A DNA stretch of 6,741 nt, from assembly GCA_030618475.1 (NCBI GenBank), contig JAUXDG010000155.1, forward strand, positions 1 through 6,741, given 5' to 3'. The translations under genes were made by a program, and so were the position numbers. Origin of the DNA: Gammaproteobacteria bacterium (GTDB lineage: Bacteria; Pseudomonadota; Gammaproteobacteria; DSM-19610). Positions 4,561-6,741 of this stretch are shown piece by piece (position 1 is the first letter of the stretch; each line of letters starts with the position of its first letter). Under the pieces are notes generated by a model. The model was given only the letters and a program-made list of their open reading frames with translations. It did not search any database and was not told where the DNA came from.

Positions 4561-6741
4561 ATGAAGCCGGGCCTAAGACGACTCACCCGCCGGGTTGCCA
4601 TGGTCTGTGGTGTCATGCTCGCAGGGGTGTTGATTAGCTGGCTGATCGTGCTGGGCCTGGGTATTTCCATTCCGCTGGACGGCTTTCGGAATCCGATTGA
4701 AACAGCCCTCTCCCGGGCGCTTGGCAGGGAAGTCCACATTGATGGGAGGTTGGTCTTGAGACCCACCATGGGCTCCACCATCGTAGCGCACGACGTCCGC
4801 ATCGCCAGTCCGGCAGGACAGGGTGATCTGCTCCGGGCCGGTCGGGTTGTCGTGCGGTTGGCGCCTGTTGCCCTGCTGCGGGGCGAGCCGCGCAGCAGAC
4901 GGCTGCTGATCGAGGACGCCAGTATCGATCTGGACACCTGGGGGACTGTTGTACACAGCACGGGCCCTGCTGAAGCGGGTGAAGCAAACACCGGGGTGTA
5001 TCCCCGGCTGTTGTCGGCAAGCGCAGAGCTGCTGGCACGGCAGCCCGAATTGCGGGAACTGGTTCTGCGCCGTGTCGTGTTGAATGACCGGGATGACAGA
5101 ACGGGACAATCCCGCCAGGTCAAACTCGATGAGGTCAGCGTTCATACTCGACCCGGGAAACCGCTTGAGCTGATGCTCCGGGGCCGTTTTCAGCAACAGC
5201 CGTACACCATTGACCTGACCGGTGGCCAGCTTGCGGACCTGCTGACGCAAAGCGGGCCGTGGCCGTTGCGGGCCGGGGTGAGCTTTGCAGGCACCCGGCT
5301 GTTGTTCGACGGTAACCTGGAAGTGCCCCGGCAGGGGCCTGTAATGAATTTTAAGCTGCGGGTTGACTGGCCAGCGGAATTTGCAAGGCTTGCGGCGAGG
5401 TTTGGACAGGCGCCACTGGCCGGGCAGTTATCACTGCGTGCTGAGCAGGGACGAGTGGTTGTTGCCGGGGAACTGCAGCTGCCTGCGCTTGATGCCGTGC
5501 TGCGGTTTGGTGCCGGGGCAGGGCCGGCAAGGGACACAGCCGATCAGCCGGGCCAAGGCGGGGAAAGCTTGGCCGACAGACTCGTCAGTGTGCCCCTGAC
5601 TGTCAGCATTGCCGACGTGCCGTTCCACGGTCAGTTGGTGGTGGTCGGACAAGCTGCGGAACCGGTGGTTGAACTGGCGCTCTCTGCCATTGATGCCAAT
5701 GCCGGCAGACTGCTGGCAACGCTGATCGGGACAACAGGTATCCGCGGCCGCTTTCAGCATATCGGGTTCCAGGCCAGTGTCCACGGTAGCGGTGAGACTG
5801 ATATTGTGAACAGGACGGCACTGGCACTGCAGGTGGACGGGGCCAGACTTTCCTACGGTAATGCCGCTGGTGAAAGGCCGGTTGATGTCAGCCTGGATGA
5901 GCTGGCACTGACCGTGCCGGCGGGGGAGGCGGTGATGATGCGCGCACGGGGGGCTCTGCTTGACGAGCCGTTTTCTGTCGAGTTCACGGCTGGCGGGCTG
6001 AAGGCATTGCTGGTGGAGGAGACCTGGCCGATCACGTTGTCTGCTACTGGAGGCGGTGCCGTGCTGGATATCAGTGGCTTGCTGGCAGCTGGGCATGCTA
6101 ATACGGCAACACGCCTGCAGGTGGGCCTTTACGGTAATCGTATCGGTGAGCTGGCTGCCTGGCTGGGTGTATCACCCTGTGCGATGGTGCCCTACACGCT
6201 GCGGGGCCAACTGGTCCTTGCCGAGGATATCCGGCGTCTGCAGTTTCTCCAGCTACAGGCAGGCGGGACACGGCTCAACGGTGAACTGGACTGGTCCGGT
6301 TACGATCAGATAGCCACCTTGCTTGCGGTGTTGCACTTCGAAGAACTGGACCCTGCAGACATTGAGGCGCTAATTTCCCTGGTCAACCAGGGCCTTGATA
6401 AGGGTGCTGCCAGGGGTATCGCCATCGACATGCCCGTTCTCTCCAGGCGAGTCGAGATCATCAATGCGGATATTGATCTGGCCATAGAGCGTATCCTGCT
6501 CAAGCTGGTGGACATTGCCGATGTTTCGTTATTCGCGCGGATAAGGGAAGGGAGGCTGCAACGCTCACCCTTTCAGGCTCATATCGGCAACGCCAGTTTT
6601 CAGGGTTACCTGGACCCGACCACAGCAGAGACCGCCCTGGTGTTTGAAAACGAGCACTATGAGAATGCTGGCGGGGGGCGGATGGAGAAACTGTTCAGCA
6701 GCGCGGTGCGCTGGGTCGAGAGTACCGCCGTTGTTCCTTTG
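4561..6741 (+). CDS. AsmA-family protein (3' end outside window)
   Basis: The window holds 727 codons with no stop, so the gene continues to the right. Residues 12-34 are a single hydrophobic anchor after a basic N-terminus (RRLTRR), giving an inner-membrane anchor with the body in the periplasm. The AsmA N-terminal signature follows: RNPIETALSRALGREVHIDG (43-62), then VAHDVRIASP and a leucine-rich VRLAPVALLRGE segment. The middle is made of repeated beta-strand-like stretches with a Gly/Pro/Asp-rich linker near residues 318-340. An AsmA C-terminal-type segment appears at about 631-690 (ADIDLAIERILLKLVDIADV, then LFARIREGRLQRSPF and FQGYLD). AsmA-like proteins share with TamB and YhdP a groove-like beta structure and are implicated in outer-membrane assembly and lipid transport between membranes. 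It is already longer than E. coli AsmA (617 residues). I give no gene symbol because several paralogues share these motifs. It is transcribed divergently from the barrel gene. Confidence 0.85.
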   Translation, partial: MKPGLRRLTRRVAMVCGVMLAGVLISWLIVLGLGISIPLDGFRNPIETALSRALGREVHIDGRLVLRPTMGSTIVAHDVRIASPAGQGDLLRAGRVVVRLAPVALLRGEPRSRRLLIEDASIDLDTWGTVVHSTGPAEAGEANTGVYPRLLSASAELLARQPELRELVLRRVVLNDRDDRTGQSRQVKLDEVSVHTRPGKPLELMLRGRFQQQPYTIDLTGGQLADLLTQSGPWPLRAGVSFAGTRLLFDGNLEVPRQGPVMNFKLRVDWPAEFARLAARFGQAPLAGQLSLRAEQGRVVVAGELQLPALDAVLRFGAGAGPARDTADQPGQGGESLADRLVSVPLTVSIADVPFHGQLVVVGQAAEPVVELALSAIDANAGRLLATLIGTTGIRGRFQHIGFQASVHGSGETDIVNRTALALQVDGARLSYGNAAGERPVDVSLDELALTVPAGEAVMMRARGALLDEPFSVEFTAGGLKALLVEETWPITLSATGGGAVLDISGLLAAGHANTATRLQVGLYGNRIGELAAWLGVSPCAMVPYTLRGQLVLAEDIRRLQFLQLQAGGTRLNGELDWSGYDQIATLLAVLHFEELDPADIEALISLVNQGLDKGAARGIAIDMPVLSRRVEIINADIDLAIERILLKLVDIADVSLFARIREGRLQRSPFQAHIGNASFQGYLDPTTAETALVFENEHYENAGGGRMEKLFSSAVRWVESTAVVPL

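Noticed and set aside
4548..6096. Long minus-strand open frames opposite the AsmA-like gene (4548-5123, 4573-5250, 5431-6096)
   Set aside because: They are Pro/Arg/Ser- or Gln-rich translations with no domain, opposite a frame that shows clear AsmA motifs throughout; typical shadows in GC-rich DNA.
1..6741. CRISPR array, insertion sequence, tRNA or rRNA
   Set aside because: I saw no regularly spaced repeats, transposase motifs with terminal repeats, cloverleaf sequences or rRNA signatures on either strand.

Overview
The window reads as chromosomal DNA of a high-GC Gram-negative bacterium, probably a gammaproteobacterium. The basis is a long AsmA-type protein, a secreted protein that looks like an outer-membrane beta-barrel, and ordinary AGG-type ribosome binding sites. 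Two 60-base lines I counted inside the flanking genes are 70% and 75% G+C; two inside the middle gene are 40% and 45%.

Layout. (1) Positions 1-124 hold no gene I can support. (2) 125-376 (+) encodes the first two-thirds of a TIR domain and then stops, so it is truncated or decayed. (3) 542-3025 (+) encodes an 827-residue signalling protein with four parts: a TIR/deoxyribosyltransferase-like N-terminal domain (VFVAMPFG ... NANVFYELG), a helical TPR region of the type databases label DUF4071 or 'TRAFs-binding', a second Rossmann-like domain resembling SLOG proteins, and a C-terminal FHA phosphothreonine-binding domain. (4) 3074-4054 (-) encodes a 326-residue protein with a signal peptide and a strand-rich body, probably an uncharacterised outer-membrane barrel. 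(5) 4055-4560 is a 506-bp divergent intergenic region with nested inverted repeats and weak promoter matches. (6) 4561-6741 (+) encodes the first 727 residues of an AsmA-family protein that runs off the window.

How the genes may work together. The left half (TIR fragment plus the multidomain protein) belongs to the nucleotide- or NAD-centred signalling and conflict repertoire. The large protein could bind or process a nucleotide through its N-terminal and SLOG-like domains and link to Ser/Thr phosphorylation through its FHA domain. The TIR gene beside it looks like a broken partner. The right half is envelope biology: a probable outer-membrane protein transcribed divergently from an AsmA-like inner-membrane-anchored periplasmic protein. 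Nothing in the sequence links the two halves functionally; the left pair looks like accessory cargo beside envelope genes. The large protein's architecture is the most interesting item. Its family is known from database annotation, but I know of no established function for it.
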